Source: Salinarimonas ramus
GTDB lineage: Bacteria; Pseudomonadota; Alphaproteobacteria; Rhizobiales; Beijerinckiaceae
Assembly: GCF_014645695.1 (NCBI RefSeq)
Contig: NZ_BMMF01000003.1
Location: 372,001-436,000, forward strand
Direction of reading: 5' to 3'
DNA: 64,000 bases
Under the pieces are notes generated by a model. That model did not search any database. It saw nothing but the letters and a program-made list of their open reading frames with translations, and had not been told where the DNA came from. This document shows positions 1 through 8,871 of this stretch, in pieces. Made by a program: the position numbers and the translations under genes. The number at the start of each line of letters is the position of its first letter. Positions within the stretch are counted from its first letter, which is position 1.

Positions 1-108
1 TCCGCCCGCCAACGCGTGCCCGGCGCAGGAAGTTGCGAGCCGCGCCGGGTTGCCCGCGCGGCCAAATCGCGCGAGGGTGCGCCGCATTCCGCGAGAGAGT
101 GAGACCCC

Positions 109-504
109 ATGAACGAGGCCGCCGCCGATCCGCGCCCCATCGTCGCCCTCGTGGCGCACGACGAGAAGAAGGCCGACCTCGTCGCGTTCTGCCGCACCCA
201 TTCGCAGGAGCTCTCGCGCTTTCGCCTCGTGGCGACGGGCACGACCGGCGGGCGCATCGCCGAGGCTCTGCCGCAGCTCGAGATCACGCGGCTGAAATCC
301 GGCCCGCTGGGCGGGGATCAGCAGATCGGCGCGCTCATCGCGGAGGAGCGGGTCGCAGCGATGATCTTCTTCGTCGACGCGCTCACGCCCCATCCGCACG
401 ACGTCGACGTCAAGGCCTTGATGCGCCTAGCGATCCTCTACGACATCCCCTTCGCGCTCAACCGCGCGAGCGCGGAGCTCGTGCTGAAGGCGGACGGGGC
501 GTGA
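109..504 (+). CDS. mgsA: methylglyoxal synthase
   Basis: Converts dihydroxyacetone phosphate to methylglyoxal and phosphate, a cytosolic bypass that relieves triose-phosphate build-up. The 131-residue protein shows the family signatures: HDEKK near residue 17, the phosphate loop GTTGG at 44-48, SGPLGGDQQ at 64-72 with the catalytic-type Asp, and PHPHDVD near 94-100. It is slightly shorter than the E. coli enzyme (about 150 residues) but looks complete. The ATG at 109 follows a GAGAG-type ribosome site. It converges on the aldolase gene and shares a hairpin terminator with it. Its nearness to aldolase, pgk and gap fits a triose-phosphate role. Identification is confident from the motifs. Confidence 0.93.
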   Translation: MNEAAADPRPIVALVAHDEKKADLVAFCRTHSQELSRFRLVATGTTGGRIAEALPQLEITRLKSGPLGGDQQIGALIAEERVAAMIFFVDALTPHPHDVDVKALMRLAILYDIPFALNRASAELVLKADGA

Positions 505-530
505 GGAGCACGCGCACGTGACACGAAAAA

Positions 531-552
531 GGCGCCCGGTCTCCCGGGCGCC
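531..552 (-). terminator. intrinsic terminator between mgsA and aldolase
   Basis: GGCGCCCGG/CCGGGCGCC forms a 9-bp perfect stem with a 4-base loop. Five A residues lie at 526-530, so on the minus strand the stem is followed by a U run. This makes a good rho-independent terminator for the aldolase transcript. It may also stop mgsA from the other side. Confidence 0.8.
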
Positions 553-584
553 CCTTGCGTGTCGTCCTGTCGAAAAGGCCGGCT

Positions 585-1610
585 TCAGGCCGCCTGCTTC
601 TCCAGGTCCGCCGACCACTCGCCGGTGGAGGCGAGCCCGTTCATGCGGGCGCGGTGGTTGAAGGCCGCCTGGCCGGCGGCGACGTTCTCCGGCTTGCCGG
701 ACCAGGCCCGCTGCGGGGCGGCCTGGAGAGCGCGGCCGTAGGAGAAGGTCATGTGCCAGGGGAAGCCGCCGATCTTGTTCATGGCGTCGAGATGGGCGGT
801 CGCCTCCTCGTCCGACTGGCCGCCGGAGAGATAGGCGATGCCGGGCACCGCCACGGGGACGCAGCGCTCCAGCACCTGGATCGTGCGCTCGGCCACCTCG
901 TCGACGGAGGCCTGCTTCGGCGACTTCTTGCCCGGGACGATCATGTTGGGCTTGAGCACCGTGCCCTCGAGCACGACGCGCATCTCGTAGAGCTCTTGAT
1001 AGAGCGTCTTGAGCACCCACTCGGTGACCTCGGCGCAGCGCTTGATGTCGTGCCCGCCGTCCATGAGGACCTCGGGCTCGACGATCGGCACGATGTCCGC
1101 TTCCTGGCAGATCGCGGCGTAGCGCGCGAGCGCGTGCATGTTCGACTTCACCGCCGTCCAGGTGGGAATGCCGTCGGCGATGTCGATCACCGCGCGCCAC
1201 TTCGCGAAGCGGGCACCGAGCTCGTAGTATTCCTTCATGCGCTTGGGCAGACCGTCGAGACCCTCGGTGATGGTCTCGCCCGGGCAGCACTGCAGGGGCT
1301 TCGCGCCCGCGTCGACCTTGATGCCGGGGATCGAGCCCGCGGCCTTGATCAGGTCGACCATGGACGTGCCGTCCTTGGCCTTCTGGCGAATGGTCTCGTC
1401 GTAGAGGATGACGCCCGAGATGCGCTCGCTCATGGCCGGCTCGGTGCGGAACATGAACTCGCGATAGTCGCGGCGGTTCTCCTCGGTGTTCTCGACGTTG
1501 ATGTCGTCGAAACGCTTCTTGATGGTGGAGTTGCTCTCGTCGGCGGCGAGCAGGCCCTTGCCGGGCTGCACCATCGCGTAGGCGACCTCGGTGAGCTGGT
1601 CGATGTTCAT
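585..1610 (-). CDS. fda: class I fructose-bisphosphate aldolase
   Basis: Cleaves or forms fructose-1,6-bisphosphate through a Schiff base, with no metal, in glycolysis, gluconeogenesis or the Calvin cycle. The 341-residue protein has the class I hallmarks: KGLLAADES at 18-26, KWRAVID at 137-143, and the Schiff-base Lys near residue 220 in EGTVLKPNM. YLSGGQSDEEAT, near residue 270, forms the phosphate-binding loop. Length is normal for bacterial class I enzymes. It is the last gene of the minus-strand run tkt, gap, pgk, fda and starts 43 bp after the pgk stop, so it is probably co-transcribed. A strong terminator follows it. Confidence 0.95.
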   Translation of the reverse strand: MNIDQLTEVAYAMVQPGKGLLAADESNSTIKKRFDDINVENTEENRRDYREFMFRTEPAMSERISGVILYDETIRQKAKDGTSMVDLIKAAGSIPGIKVDAGAKPLQCCPGETITEGLDGLPKRMKEYYELGARFAKWRAVIDIADGIPTWTAVKSNMHALARYAAICQEADIVPIVEPEVLMDGGHDIKRCAEVTEWVLKTLYQELYEMRVVLEGTVLKPNMIVPGKKSPKQASVDEVAERTIQVLERCVPVAVPGIAYLSGGQSDEEATAHLDAMNKIGGFPWHMTFSYGRALQAAPQRAWSGKPENVAAGQAAFNHRARMNGLASTGEWSADLEKQAA

Positions 1611-1652
1611 CGCGCCCCTTTCCTTTCCATGATGATCGTTACGGTACGGATC

Positions 1653-2846
1653 TCAGCGACGCAGCGCCTCGACACCCGGCAGGCTCTTGCCCTCGAGCCA
1701 TTCCAGGAAGGCGCCACCGGCGGTGGAGACGTAGGAGAAGTCCTCCGCCACGCCGGCATGGTTGAGGGCGGAGACGGTGTCGCCGCCGCCCGCGATGGAG
1801 ACGAGCGCGCCCGCGCGGGTGCGCTCCGCGGCGTAACGCGCGGCTTCCACGGTGCCCTTGTCGAAGGGGGTCTTCTCGAAGGCGCCGAGCGGCCCGTTCC
1901 AGACGAGCGTCTTCGCGTCTGCGATGGTGGCGCGCACACGGTCGACCGAGAGCGAGCCGACGTCGAGGATCATGCCCTCGTCGGGGATCGCGTCGACGCC
2001 GTACTCGTGGTGCGGCGCGTTGGCCTCGAACTTCTCCGCGACGGTGGCGTCGACGGGGAGCACGATGGCGCAGTTCGTCGTCTTCGCCTTGTCGATGATG
2101 CGCAGGGCGGTGGCGGCGAGGTCGCGCTCGGCCAGCGACTTGCCCACCGACACGCCGATGGCGTGGAGAAACGTGTTGGCCATGCCCCCGCCGATGACGA
2201 GGCTGTCGACCTTGGAGACGAGGTTCTCGAGGAGATCGAGCTTCGTCGACACCTTGGCGCCGCCGACCACGGCGCAGACCGGCCGCTCCGGATGCTCGAG
2301 CGCCTTCGTCAGCGCGTCGAGCTCCGCCTGCATGGCGCGCCCGGCGAAGGCCGGCAGGACGTGGGCGATGCCCTCCGTCGAGGCGTGCGCGCGATGCGCC
2401 GCGGAGAAGGCGTCGTTGACGTAGAGGTCGCCGTTCGCTGCGAGCGCACGCGCGAAATCGGCGTCGTTCTTCTCCTCGCCCGCGTGGAAGCGGGTGTTCT
2501 CGAGAAGCAGCACGTCGCCGTCGGAGAGGGCGGAGACCGCGGCGCTCGCCTGGTCGCCGACGCAATCCTCGGCGAAGCGGACCTCGCGGCCGAGCGCCTG
2601 CGCCAGGGCCGGGACGACGACCTTCAGGCTCTCGCTCTCGACCCGCTTGCCCTTGGGGCGGCCGAAATGCGCGAGCAGGATCACGCGCCCGCCCTTCTCG
2701 GCGATCTCGCGGATGGTGGGGACGACGCGGTCGATGCGGGTCGTGTCCGCGACACGGCCGTCCTCGACCGGGACGTTGAGGTCGACGCGCAGAAGCACGC
2801 GCTTGCCGCGCGGCTCGGCGTCGTCGAGGGTGCGGAAGGCGCTCAT
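1653..2846 (-). CDS. pgk: phosphoglycerate kinase
   Basis: Transfers phosphate between 1,3-bisphosphoglycerate and ADP; cytosolic. The open frame runs far upstream, but the true start is the ATG at 2846 (protein MSAFRTLDD...), preceded by a GGAGGAG ribosome site. That gives 397 residues, normal for bacteria. Visible motifs are RVDLNVP near 20-26, the substrate HFGRPKG loop, [25 protein letters not shown] and the nucleotide loop GGGDT near the C-terminus. It lies between gap and fda in the same direction, matching a carbon-cycling operon. Confidence 0.96.
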   Translation of the reverse strand: MSAFRTLDDAEPRGKRVLLRVDLNVPVEDGRVADTTRIDRVVPTIREIAEKGGRVILLAHFGRPKGKRVESESLKVVVPALAQALGREVRFAEDCVGDQASAAVSALSDGDVLLLENTRFHAGEEKNDADFARALAANGDLYVNDAFSAAHRAHASTEGIAHVLPAFAGRAMQAELDALTKALEHPERPVCAVVGGAKVSTKLDLLENLVSKVDSLVIGGGMANTFLHAIGVSVGKSLAERDLAATALRIIDKAKTTNCAIVLPVDATVAEKFEANAPHHEYGVDAIPDEGMILDVGSLSVDRVRATIADAKTLVWNGPLGAFEKTPFDKGTVEAARYAAERTRAGALVSIAGGGDTVSALNHAGVAEDFSYVSTAGGAFLEWLEGKSLPGVEALRR

Positions 2847-2915
2847 GGCGATCTCCTCCAGGCTACGCGAGGGAACTCGGCGTAGGGGAACTCGGCGGGG
2901 GGGGAACACGTGAAA

Positions 2916-2943
2916 CGGGGCCCGGCATCGCCGCCGGGCCCCG
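2916..2943 (-). terminator. intrinsic terminator after gap
   Basis: CGGGGCCCGGC pairs perfectly with GCCGGGCCCCG (11 bp) around a 6-base loop. On the minus strand the stem is followed by TTT. It lies just past the gap stop codon, so some transcription probably ends before pgk. pgk may therefore have its own promoter in the 60 bp that follow. Confidence 0.75.
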
Positions 2944-2953
2944 CGATCTCGCG

Positions 2954-3961
2954 TCAGATCAGGCTCGCCATGTGAACCGACGTGTCGGCCATGCGGTTCG
3001 AGAAGCCCCACTCGTTGTCGTACCAGGACATCACGCGCACCATCGTGCCCTCGAGCACCTTCGTCTGGTCCATGTGGAAGACGGAGGAATGGGCGTCGTG
3101 GTTGAAGTCCGAGGAGACGAGCTTCTCGAACGTGTAGCCGAGAACGCCCTTCATCGGGCCGTCCGCCGCCGCCTGGATGGCGCCGTTGATCTCCTCGATC
3201 GTGGTCTGGCGCTTGGCGACGAACTTGAAGTCCACTACCGACACGTTGGGCGTCGGCACGCGGATGGCGACGCCGTCGAGCTTGCCGTTGAGCTCGGGGA
3301 GCACAAGGCCCACCGCCTTCGCCGCGCCCGTCGAGGTCGGGATCATCGACAGGGCCGCCGCGCGGGCGCGGTAGAGGTCCTTGTGCATCTGATCGAGCGA
3401 CGGCTGGTCGTTCGTATAGGAGTGGATCGTCGTCATGAAGCCGTGGTCGATGCCGACCGCGTCGTTGAGCGCCTTCGCGACGGGGGCGAGGCAGTTCGTC
3501 GTGCACGACGCGTTGGAGATGACGAGGTGATCCTTCGTCAGCGCCTGATGGTTCACGCCGTAGACGACGGTGAGATCGGCGCCGCTCGCCGGCGCCGAGA
3601 CGATGACGCGCTTGGCGCCGGCCTCGAGGTGCAGCGCCGCCTTGGCGCGGTCGGTGAAGATGCCCGTGCACTCGAGCGCGATGTCGACGCCCAGCTCCTT
3701 GTGCGGCAGCTCCGCCGGGTTCTTCACCGCGGTGACCTTGATCGGACCCGTGCCGACGTCGATCGTGTCGCCGTCGACGGTCACGGTGCCGGGGAAGCGG
3801 CCGTGCACCGAATCGTAGCGCAGGAGATGCGCGTTCGTCTCGACCGGGCCGAGGTCGTTGATGGCGACCACCTGGATGTCCGTACGCCCGCTCTCGGCGA
3901 TGGCGCGCAGGATGTTGCGACCGATCCGCCCGAATCCGTTGATCGCGACCTTCACCGTCAT
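2954..3961 (-). CDS. gap: glyceraldehyde-3-phosphate dehydrogenase, type I
   Basis: Oxidises and phosphorylates glyceraldehyde-3-phosphate with a nicotinamide cofactor. The ATG at 3961 gives 335 residues. The frame continues upstream, but the family N-terminus [16 protein letters not shown] fixes this start. The Rossmann loop NGFGRIGR is at 8-15. The catalytic Cys is about residue 153 in ASCTTNC. Asp in AINDL near residue 36 suggests NAD preference. Downstream are the phosphate-binding STGAAK and the C-terminal SWYDNEWG. It sits 115 bp after tkt and 107 bp before pgk. Confidence 0.96.
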   Translation of the reverse strand: MTVKVAINGFGRIGRNILRAIAESGRTDIQVVAINDLGPVETNAHLLRYDSVHGRFPGTVTVDGDTIDVGTGPIKVTAVKNPAELPHKELGVDIALECTGIFTDRAKAALHLEAGAKRVIVSAPASGADLTVVYGVNHQALTKDHLVISNASCTTNCLAPVAKALNDAVGIDHGFMTTIHSYTNDQPSLDQMHKDLYRARAAALSMIPTSTGAAKAVGLVLPELNGKLDGVAIRVPTPNVSVVDFKFVAKRQTTIEEINGAIQAAADGPMKGVLGYTFEKLVSSDFNHDAHSSVFHMDQTKVLEGTMVRVMSWYDNEWGFSNRMADTSVHMASLI

Positions 3962-4076
3962 CTCGCGTCTCCTGTTCTTCGTTGCCGCCGGATGGGCGGC
4001 TTCATAACGATTCAAACCTCGTTTCCCGCTCGCCCGCCGCGCGCTCTGTGCGCGGCGAGGAGGCACTCGCTCGCGC

Positions 4077-6107
4077 TCAGCCGTTGTGGCGCGCCGTGAT
4101 CTTGTCGGCCAGCGCCTGCGCGGTGATGCCGAAATGCTCGTAGAGCTGCTTGTAGGGCGCGCTCGCCCCGAAGCTCTGCATGCCGACGAACACACCGTCG
4201 TCCCCGATCACGGCGTCCCAGCCGAAGCGCACTCCGGCCTCGATCGCCGCGCGGATCGGCGCGTCCCCGACGATGCGGGACCGCACGTCCTCCGGCTGCG
4301 CCAGGAACAGGTCGAGCGAGGGCGTGGAGACAACGCGCGAGGCGATGCCGCGTTCGGCGAGGAGCGCCTGCGCCGCCAGCGCGATCTCGACCTCGGAGCC
4401 GGTGGCGAAGATCGTCGCCTTCGCCGCGCCGCCCTGCGCCGGGGAGAGCTCGTAGGCGCCGGTCTCGCACAGGTTCGCGTCGGAATGCGTGGTGCGCGAG
4501 GGCGCGAGGTTCTGACGGGTCAGCGCGAGCACGCTCGGCCCGTCCGTGCGCTCGAGCGCCAGCTGCCAGCACTCGGCGGTCTCCACCGCGTCCGCGGGGC
4601 GGAAGACGCGCAGGTTCGGCATCGCGCGCAGCGCCGCCAGATGCTCGACCGGCTGGTGCGTCGGGCCGTCCTCGCCGAGTCCGATGGAATCGTGCGTCAT
4701 CACGTAGATCGCCGGGATGCCGGCGAGCGCCGCGATGCGCATGGAGGGACGCGCGTAGTCGGTGAAGACGAGGAAGGTCGCGCCCGCCGGGCGGAAGCCG
4801 CCGTGCAGCGCGATGCCGTTCATCGCCGCCGCCATGCCGTGCTCGCGGATGCCGTAATGCACGTAGCGGCCGGCGAAGTCGCCCGGCTTCACCGGCACGG
4901 ACGTCTTCACCTTGACGTTGTTCGACGGCGTCAGGTCGGCGGAGCCGGCGACGAGCTCGGGCACCGCGGGTGCGATGGCGTTGAGCACCGCCTCGCTCGC
5001 CTTGCGCGTCGCGGCGGCGGCCGGGCTCTCGACCAGCGCGCGCTTGTGGGCGGCGATGGCCTCGCCCAATGCCTTCGGCGGGATGCCGGCGAGGCGCCGC
5101 TCGAGATCCGCACGCGTCTCGGCCGGCAGCGCCTGGAAGCGCTGCTCCCACGCCTTGCGCGCGGAGCGGCCCTTGCGACCGGCCTTCTCCCAGGCCTTCT
5201 TGATCGCGGCGGGGATCTCGAAGGGCGCGTAGCCCCAGCCCAGCGCCTGCTTGGCGCCGGCGAGCTCCTCGGCGCCCAGCGGCTCGCCGTGCGCCTTCGA
5301 CGTGCCGGCGCGGGTGGGCGCGCCGAAGCCGATCGTGGTCTTGCAGGCGATCATGGTGGGCCGGTCGGACTTCTTCGCCCGCGAGAGGGCGCGCGCGAGC
5401 GCCGCCTGGTCGTGGCCGTCCACGCGGATCGTGCGCCAGCCGCAGGCCTCGAAGCGCTTGCACTGGTCCGTCGTGTCCGAAAGCGACAGCGGCCCGTCGA
5501 TGGAGATGCCGTTGTCGTCCCACAGGACCACGAGCTTGTTCAGCTTCAGGTTCCCGGCGAAGGCGATGGCCTCGTGGGAGATGCCCTCCATCAGGTCGCC
5601 GTCGGAGGCCAGCACCCAGGTGTGGTGGTCGACGATGTCGTCGCCGTACTCGGCGGCGAGCATGCGCTCGGCGAGCGCCATGCCCACCGCGGTGGCGATG
5701 CCTTGGCCGAGCGGCCCCGTCGTCGTCTCGACGCCGGGGGTGACGAAGTTCTCGGGATGGCCGGGGGTCTTGGAGTGGAGCTGGCGGAAGTTCTTCAGCT
5801 CCTCGATGGTCATGCCCTCGACGCCCGTCAGGTGCAGGATGGCGTAGAGCAGCATCGAGCCGTGGCCGGCGGAGAACACGAACCGGTCGCGATCCGCCCA
5901 GGTCGGATCGGCGGAATCGTACTTCATGAACCTCGTGAACAGGACGGTGGCGATGTCCGCCGCGCCCATCGGCAGGCCGGGATGCCCGGACTTGGCCTTC
6001 TCCACCGCGTCCATGGCCAGCGCGCGGATGGCGTTGGCGAGGTCGGACGGGGTCGGGGCCGCCTCGGCGGCGGTCGCGGCGCGGGCCGGGTCGAGCTGTT
6101 CGTTCAC
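4077..6107 (-). CDS. tkt: transketolase
   Basis: Thiamine-diphosphate enzyme that moves two-carbon ketol units between sugars in the pentose phosphate and Calvin pathways. The 676-residue length is normal. Motifs seen: SGHPGLPMG near residue 40, [17 protein letters not shown], the ThDP/Mg motif beginning ASDGDLMEG and ending near the WDDN segment, [15 protein letters not shown] in the pyrimidine domain, and [16 protein letters not shown]. It is the first gene of tkt-gap-pgk-fda. A hairpin (8-bp stem, 4035-4057) lies in the 115-bp gap before gap. An 18-bp palindrome lies in its leader. Confidence 0.96.
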   Translation of the reverse strand: MNEQLDPARAATAAEAAPTPSDLANAIRALAMDAVEKAKSGHPGLPMGAADIATVLFTRFMKYDSADPTWADRDRFVFSAGHGSMLLYAILHLTGVEGMTIEELKNFRQLHSKTPGHPENFVTPGVETTTGPLGQGIATAVGMALAERMLAAEYGDDIVDHHTWVLASDGDLMEGISHEAIAFAGNLKLNKLVVLWDDNGISIDGPLSLSDTTDQCKRFEACGWRTIRVDGHDQAALARALSRAKKSDRPTMIACKTTIGFGAPTRAGTSKAHGEPLGAEELAGAKQALGWGYAPFEIPAAIKKAWEKAGRKGRSARKAWEQRFQALPAETRADLERRLAGIPPKALGEAIAAHKRALVESPAAAATRKASEAVLNAIAPAVPELVAGSADLTPSNNVKVKTSVPVKPGDFAGRYVHYGIREHGMAAAMNGIALHGGFRPAGATFLVFTDYARPSMRIAALAGIPAIYVMTHDSIGLGEDGPTHQPVEHLAALRAMPNLRVFRPADAVETAECWQLALERTDGPSVLALTRQNLAPSRTTHSDANLCETGAYELSPAQGGAAKATIFATGSEVEIALAAQALLAERGIASRVVSTPSLDLFLAQPEDVRSRIVGDAPIRAAIEAGVRFGWDAVIGDDGVFVGMQSFGASAPYKQLYEHFGITAQALADKITARHNG

Positions 6108-6464
6108 TAGGTCGGGTCCGTGGCTCGTGGGGCGGCCCCGTCGACGGGGCCAAGCGAGGTCGCGCGCTGATTAGCATGGTGCGGCTGCGAGTCAAAGCCG
6201 CCCCCGCGACTTTCGTCGCATTTCGGAACCGTATCGCCCGAGCGTTGCATATGGCACACGGTGAGACCGGCGCCTCGCCGGCAGACGACGGGCCCCGCCC
6301 CTCGCTCGCTTCGCGAGCCCCCCGCCCTCGCGGGGCGGGTCCTCGCCACGACCAATCCCCCGAACGCGAAAAGGCCACCGAACGCGAAAAGGCGCCCCGG
6401 AGGACGCCTTCCACGAAAAAACGGATCGTCGCGAACCCGGGCCGCTCGTCGCGGCCCGCGCGGC
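6108..6464. other. tkt/rpmG intergenic region with leader palindrome
   Basis: There is no gene in these 357 bases. The tkt leader holds the perfect 18-bp palindrome GGCCCCGTCGACGGGGCC at 6134-6151, a possible operator or mRNA hairpin. Farther away, GC-rich inverted segments around 6290-6345 could fold. The rpmG terminator is at 6389-6410. The promoter of the tkt operon must lie here, but no clear -35/-10 pair stood out. Confidence 0.5.
6389..6410 (-). terminator. intrinsic terminator of rpmG
   Basis: Read on the minus strand, AGGCGTCC pairs with GGGCGCCT (8 bp including one T-G pair) around a 4-base loop and is followed by TTTT. It lies about 55 bp after the rpmG stop, with no other gene in between. 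Confidence 0.7.
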
Positions 6465-6632
6465 TCACTTGATCTTGGTTTCCTTGAACTCGACGTGCTT
6501 CTTCGCCACGGGGTCGTACTTCCGCTGAGACATCTTCTCGGTCATCGTGCGGGTGTTCTTCTTGGTGACGTAGAAGAAGCCGGTGTCGGCGGTCGACAGC
6601 AGCTTGACCTTGATGGTGACGGCCTTGGCCAT
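6465..6632 (-). CDS. rpmG: 50S ribosomal protein L33
   Basis: A 55-residue basic protein of the large ribosomal subunit. Translating the minus strand from the ATG at 6632 gives [18 protein letters not shown], then [10 protein letters not shown], and a lysine-rich C-terminus ending KETKIK. This is the standard alphaproteobacterial L33 with the YVTKKN core. It lacks the zinc-binding Cys pairs, so it is the zinc-free form. It is a single gene with its own terminator, 172 bp after the cheZ stop. Confidence 0.96.
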   Translation of the reverse strand: MAKAVTIKVKLLSTADTGFFYVTKKNTRTMTEKMSQRKYDPVAKKHVEFKETKIK

Positions 6633-6706
6633 GGGTTCGTCCTCTGAGCCTCGTCGCGGCCGAAGGGGGCGCGCACGCCCGCGTCCTGAGCCGCCAAAAC
6701 CGATGA

Positions 6707-6724
6707 GGCCGGGCGAGCCCGGCC
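6707..6724 (-). terminator. possible terminator hairpin after cheZ
   Basis: GGCCGGGC and GCCCGGCC form an 8-bp perfect inverted repeat with a 2-base centre between the cheZ stop and the rpmG start. There is no U tract, so it could equally be a palindromic site upstream of rpmG. Confidence 0.35.
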
Positions 6725-6804
6725 GGAAGTCGCTCGCATATGCGCGATCGGGCGCCGCGCGTCAAGGCCGGATCGCGCCGGCCCTCCGGTTCTCTCCGAT
6801 GCGA

Positions 6805-7575
6805 TCAGTCGAACAGGCTGTCGATGTCGTCCTGCGAGACGTGCCCGGCGTCCTCCTCGAGCTTCGGCCCGTTGAGCAGCGCCTTCTCGTCGTCCACCGC
6901 CGGCGCGATGGCCTCGTGCTGGATCAGCTCCTGGAAGGCGTCGAGCCCGCCCCAGACGTCGATCATCTTGTCGAGGCGCTCCTCGACGAACTTGAGCACG
7001 TTGACGATCTTGGTGATGCGCTGGCCGGTCAGGTCCTGGAAGTTGCAGGCCTCGTACATGGAGACCACGCGGTCGAGGATCGCCCCGATCTCGTCGCTGG
7101 CGCCGCTGCCGCCCGACGCCCGCAGCATGTTGGCGTGGGCCTCGATGTCCTCGAGGCCCGACAGGATGGAGCCCGTCGCCTCCTCGGTGGCGGAGACGAC
7201 CGCGTCGAGCTCGCCGGCGACCCGGCGCATGCCCTTGCCCTCCTCATCCGACTTGTAGAGCGAGGCGATCTCGCGCTTGGTCTGCGTGATCGCCGCCTTC
7301 ATCAGGTCGATCTCCTGACGCAGCGCGTAGACCTCGGTGATCTCCTTGCGATAGGCGTCGATCACGTCCGAGGCGAGCCTCTGCGACGGGTCGAGGAACT
7401 GCCGCAATTCGCCGATGGCCTCGATGATGTGCGCGAGGCGCGGATCGGAGCACCCCGGCCCGCCTCCGACGGCGGGCGCCGCGCAGCCGCCCCCGCCGTT
7501 CAGCACCGGCGGCACGGTGATCGGCTCGTGCCGGAGTGTTTCCTCGATGCGGTAGCGCTTTTGGGAGAAGGACAT
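6805..7575 (-). CDS. cheZ: CheZ-family chemotaxis protein phosphatase
   Basis: Predicted to speed dephosphorylation of CheY-P in the cytoplasm. The 256-residue protein is mostly helical. The catalytic helix carries FQDLTGQ with Asp181 and Gln185, equivalent to the Asp and Gln that place the attacking water in E. coli CheZ. The extreme C-terminus DDIDSLFD matches the CheY-docking peptide of CheZ. The first 45 residues are Gly/Pro/Cys-rich and probably disordered. It is not in a che operon here. The only other taxis gene in the window is the chemoreceptor at 8.9 kb. Confidence 0.88.
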   Translation of the reverse strand: MSFSQKRYRIEETLRHEPITVPPVLNGGGGCAAPAVGGGPGCSDPRLAHIIEAIGELRQFLDPSQRLASDVIDAYRKEITEVYALRQEIDLMKAAITQTKREIASLYKSDEEGKGMRRVAGELDAVVSATEEATGSILSGLEDIEAHANMLRASGGSGASDEIGAILDRVVSMYEACNFQDLTGQRITKIVNVLKFVEERLDKMIDVWGGLDAFQELIQHEAIAPAVDDEKALLNGPKLEEDAGHVSQDDIDSLFD

Positions 7576-7831
7576 CGGTCGCCGACGCTGCTCTGGTGGA
7601 GGGGATCGACCGCAGGATTATTCGGCAAGGTTTAGGATAACGTGAACGACGGGCGATGCGCGGGACATCGGGATGCGCACTCCCGTTCACCACGTTCCTG
7701 GAGGCTAGCTTAAGGTTAAGCCCAACGAGATCGCGTGCATCCACGAACAATCAAGCGTTCGAAGCCTTGGCTCTGGCCGTGGGCGGGGGCCTCGGGCCGT
7801 CCGCCGGGGACAGGACAGGGAGACGAAGACC

Positions 7832-8587
7832 ATGTTCGGACAGGTCACGCGGCGCCTGCGGGAGGGCGCCCTCCTCGCCGCGCTCGCCGTCGCGCTGGCG
7901 CTCGGCGCGCCCGCGCCGCAAGCACAGGCGCAGGATCTCGGCGGCGGCTTCATCGAGCTTCTCTTGACGGGGCGCGATCCCACGCCCCAACGCGCCGCGG
8001 CGGGCGTTCGCTACGCCGCGCCGCCGCCGGCGGCCGGTGGGCATGCCCGCGCCGCTCCGCCCGTCGAGACCCGCCGCGCCGCGCCGGCACCCCGTCGCGA
8101 GGCGCCCCGGCTCGCGGCGGTGACGCCCGGCGGTGGCGCCGTCGCCGACGTCTATCGTCGCCAGACCGTCTCCTACGACGGCCCGCACGCGCCGGGCACC
8201 GTCGTGGTGGACACGCGCAACAAGTTCCTCTTCCTCGTGCAGGAGGGCGGCACGGCTCTGCGCTACGGCGTCGGCGTCGGCCGTGAGGGATTCTCCTGGC
8301 GCGGCACGGAGCGCATCACCCGCAAGGCACAATGGCCCGATTGGCGCCCGCCCGCCGCGATGCGCCGTCGCCAGCCGGAGCTTCCCGCCTTCATGCCCGG
8401 CGGCCCCTCGAACCCGCTCGGCGCCCGCGCGCTCTATCTCGGCAATACGCTCTATCGCATCCACGGCACGAACGAGCCCGGCTCCATCGGCCGCGCCATG
8501 TCGTCGGGCTGCATCCGCATGATGAACGACGACGTCATCGACCTGTACCAGCGGGTGCGGGTGGGGACCCGGGTGGTGGTGCTGTGA
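7832..8587 (+). CDS. L,D-transpeptidase (YkuD domain), secreted
   Basis: Likely makes 3-3 peptidoglycan cross-links or attaches proteins to peptidoglycan in the periplasm. The 251-residue protein has a signal peptide (basic start, hydrophobic 13-28, AQA-type cleavage near 34). A Pro/Ala/Arg-rich linker runs to about residue 100, followed by a YkuD domain. The active-site signature is HGTNEP...SSGCIRM with catalytic Cys near 227 and His near 211. A Walker-like or PG-binding domain is not evident. It stands alone, divergent from cheZ across a 256-bp gap, and is followed by a very strong hairpin. Confidence 0.92.
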   Translation: MFGQVTRRLREGALLAALAVALALGAPAPQAQAQDLGGGFIELLLTGRDPTPQRAAAGVRYAAPPPAAGGHARAAPPVETRRAAPAPRREAPRLAAVTPGGGAVADVYRRQTVSYDGPHAPGTVVVDTRNKFLFLVQEGGTALRYGVGVGREGFSWRGTERITRKAQWPDWRPPAAMRRRQPELPAFMPGGPSNPLGARALYLGNTLYRIHGTNEPGSIGRAMSSGCIRMMNDDVIDLYQRVRVGTRVVVL

Positions 8588-8646
8588 TCGTGTGAGATCG
8601 GGTGCGCCGGTCCGAAGCGGGCGGCGTGCCAAAAGCCAATTTGTAT

Positions 8647-8682
8647 GAAAGCGCCCGCGACGCCCTCGTCGCGGGCGCTTTC
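8647..8682 (+). terminator. strong intrinsic terminator
   Basis: A perfect 16-bp stem (GAAAGCGCCCGCGACG and its complement) encloses a 4-base loop, 59 bp after the transpeptidase stop. The right arm ends CTTTC, giving a short U-rich end on the plus strand; the mirrored A run makes it usable from both sides. Confidence 0.8.
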
Positions 8683-8871
8683 GCATGGGTGCTGAGCAGA
8701 GCGGCGCGGATCCGGGCCGGCCGGTCCCCGCCCGTTCCGAAGCGGCCTCGGCGCATGGTGCACCACACGTATTGCGCGGTTTTGCACAGGCCGTGGCACG
8801 CGGAGAAACCAATTGTTCACGGCCGGGCTCCGAATGTCTGCTCACCTTTCTTTACGTAAGCGAGATCGCAG

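Noticed and set aside
555-2885. 776-residue plus-strand open frame over aldolase and pgk
   Set aside because: Antisense shadow of two well-recognised genes, caused by high GC. It has no domain of its own.
2871-2897. Tandem GGGAACTCGGCG repeat near the pgk start
   Set aside because: Two short copies only; most likely a slippage event without a feature call.
4086-6110. 674-residue plus-strand frame opposite tkt
   Set aside because: Mirror of transketolase. Arg/Gly/His-rich composition typical of GC shadow frames.
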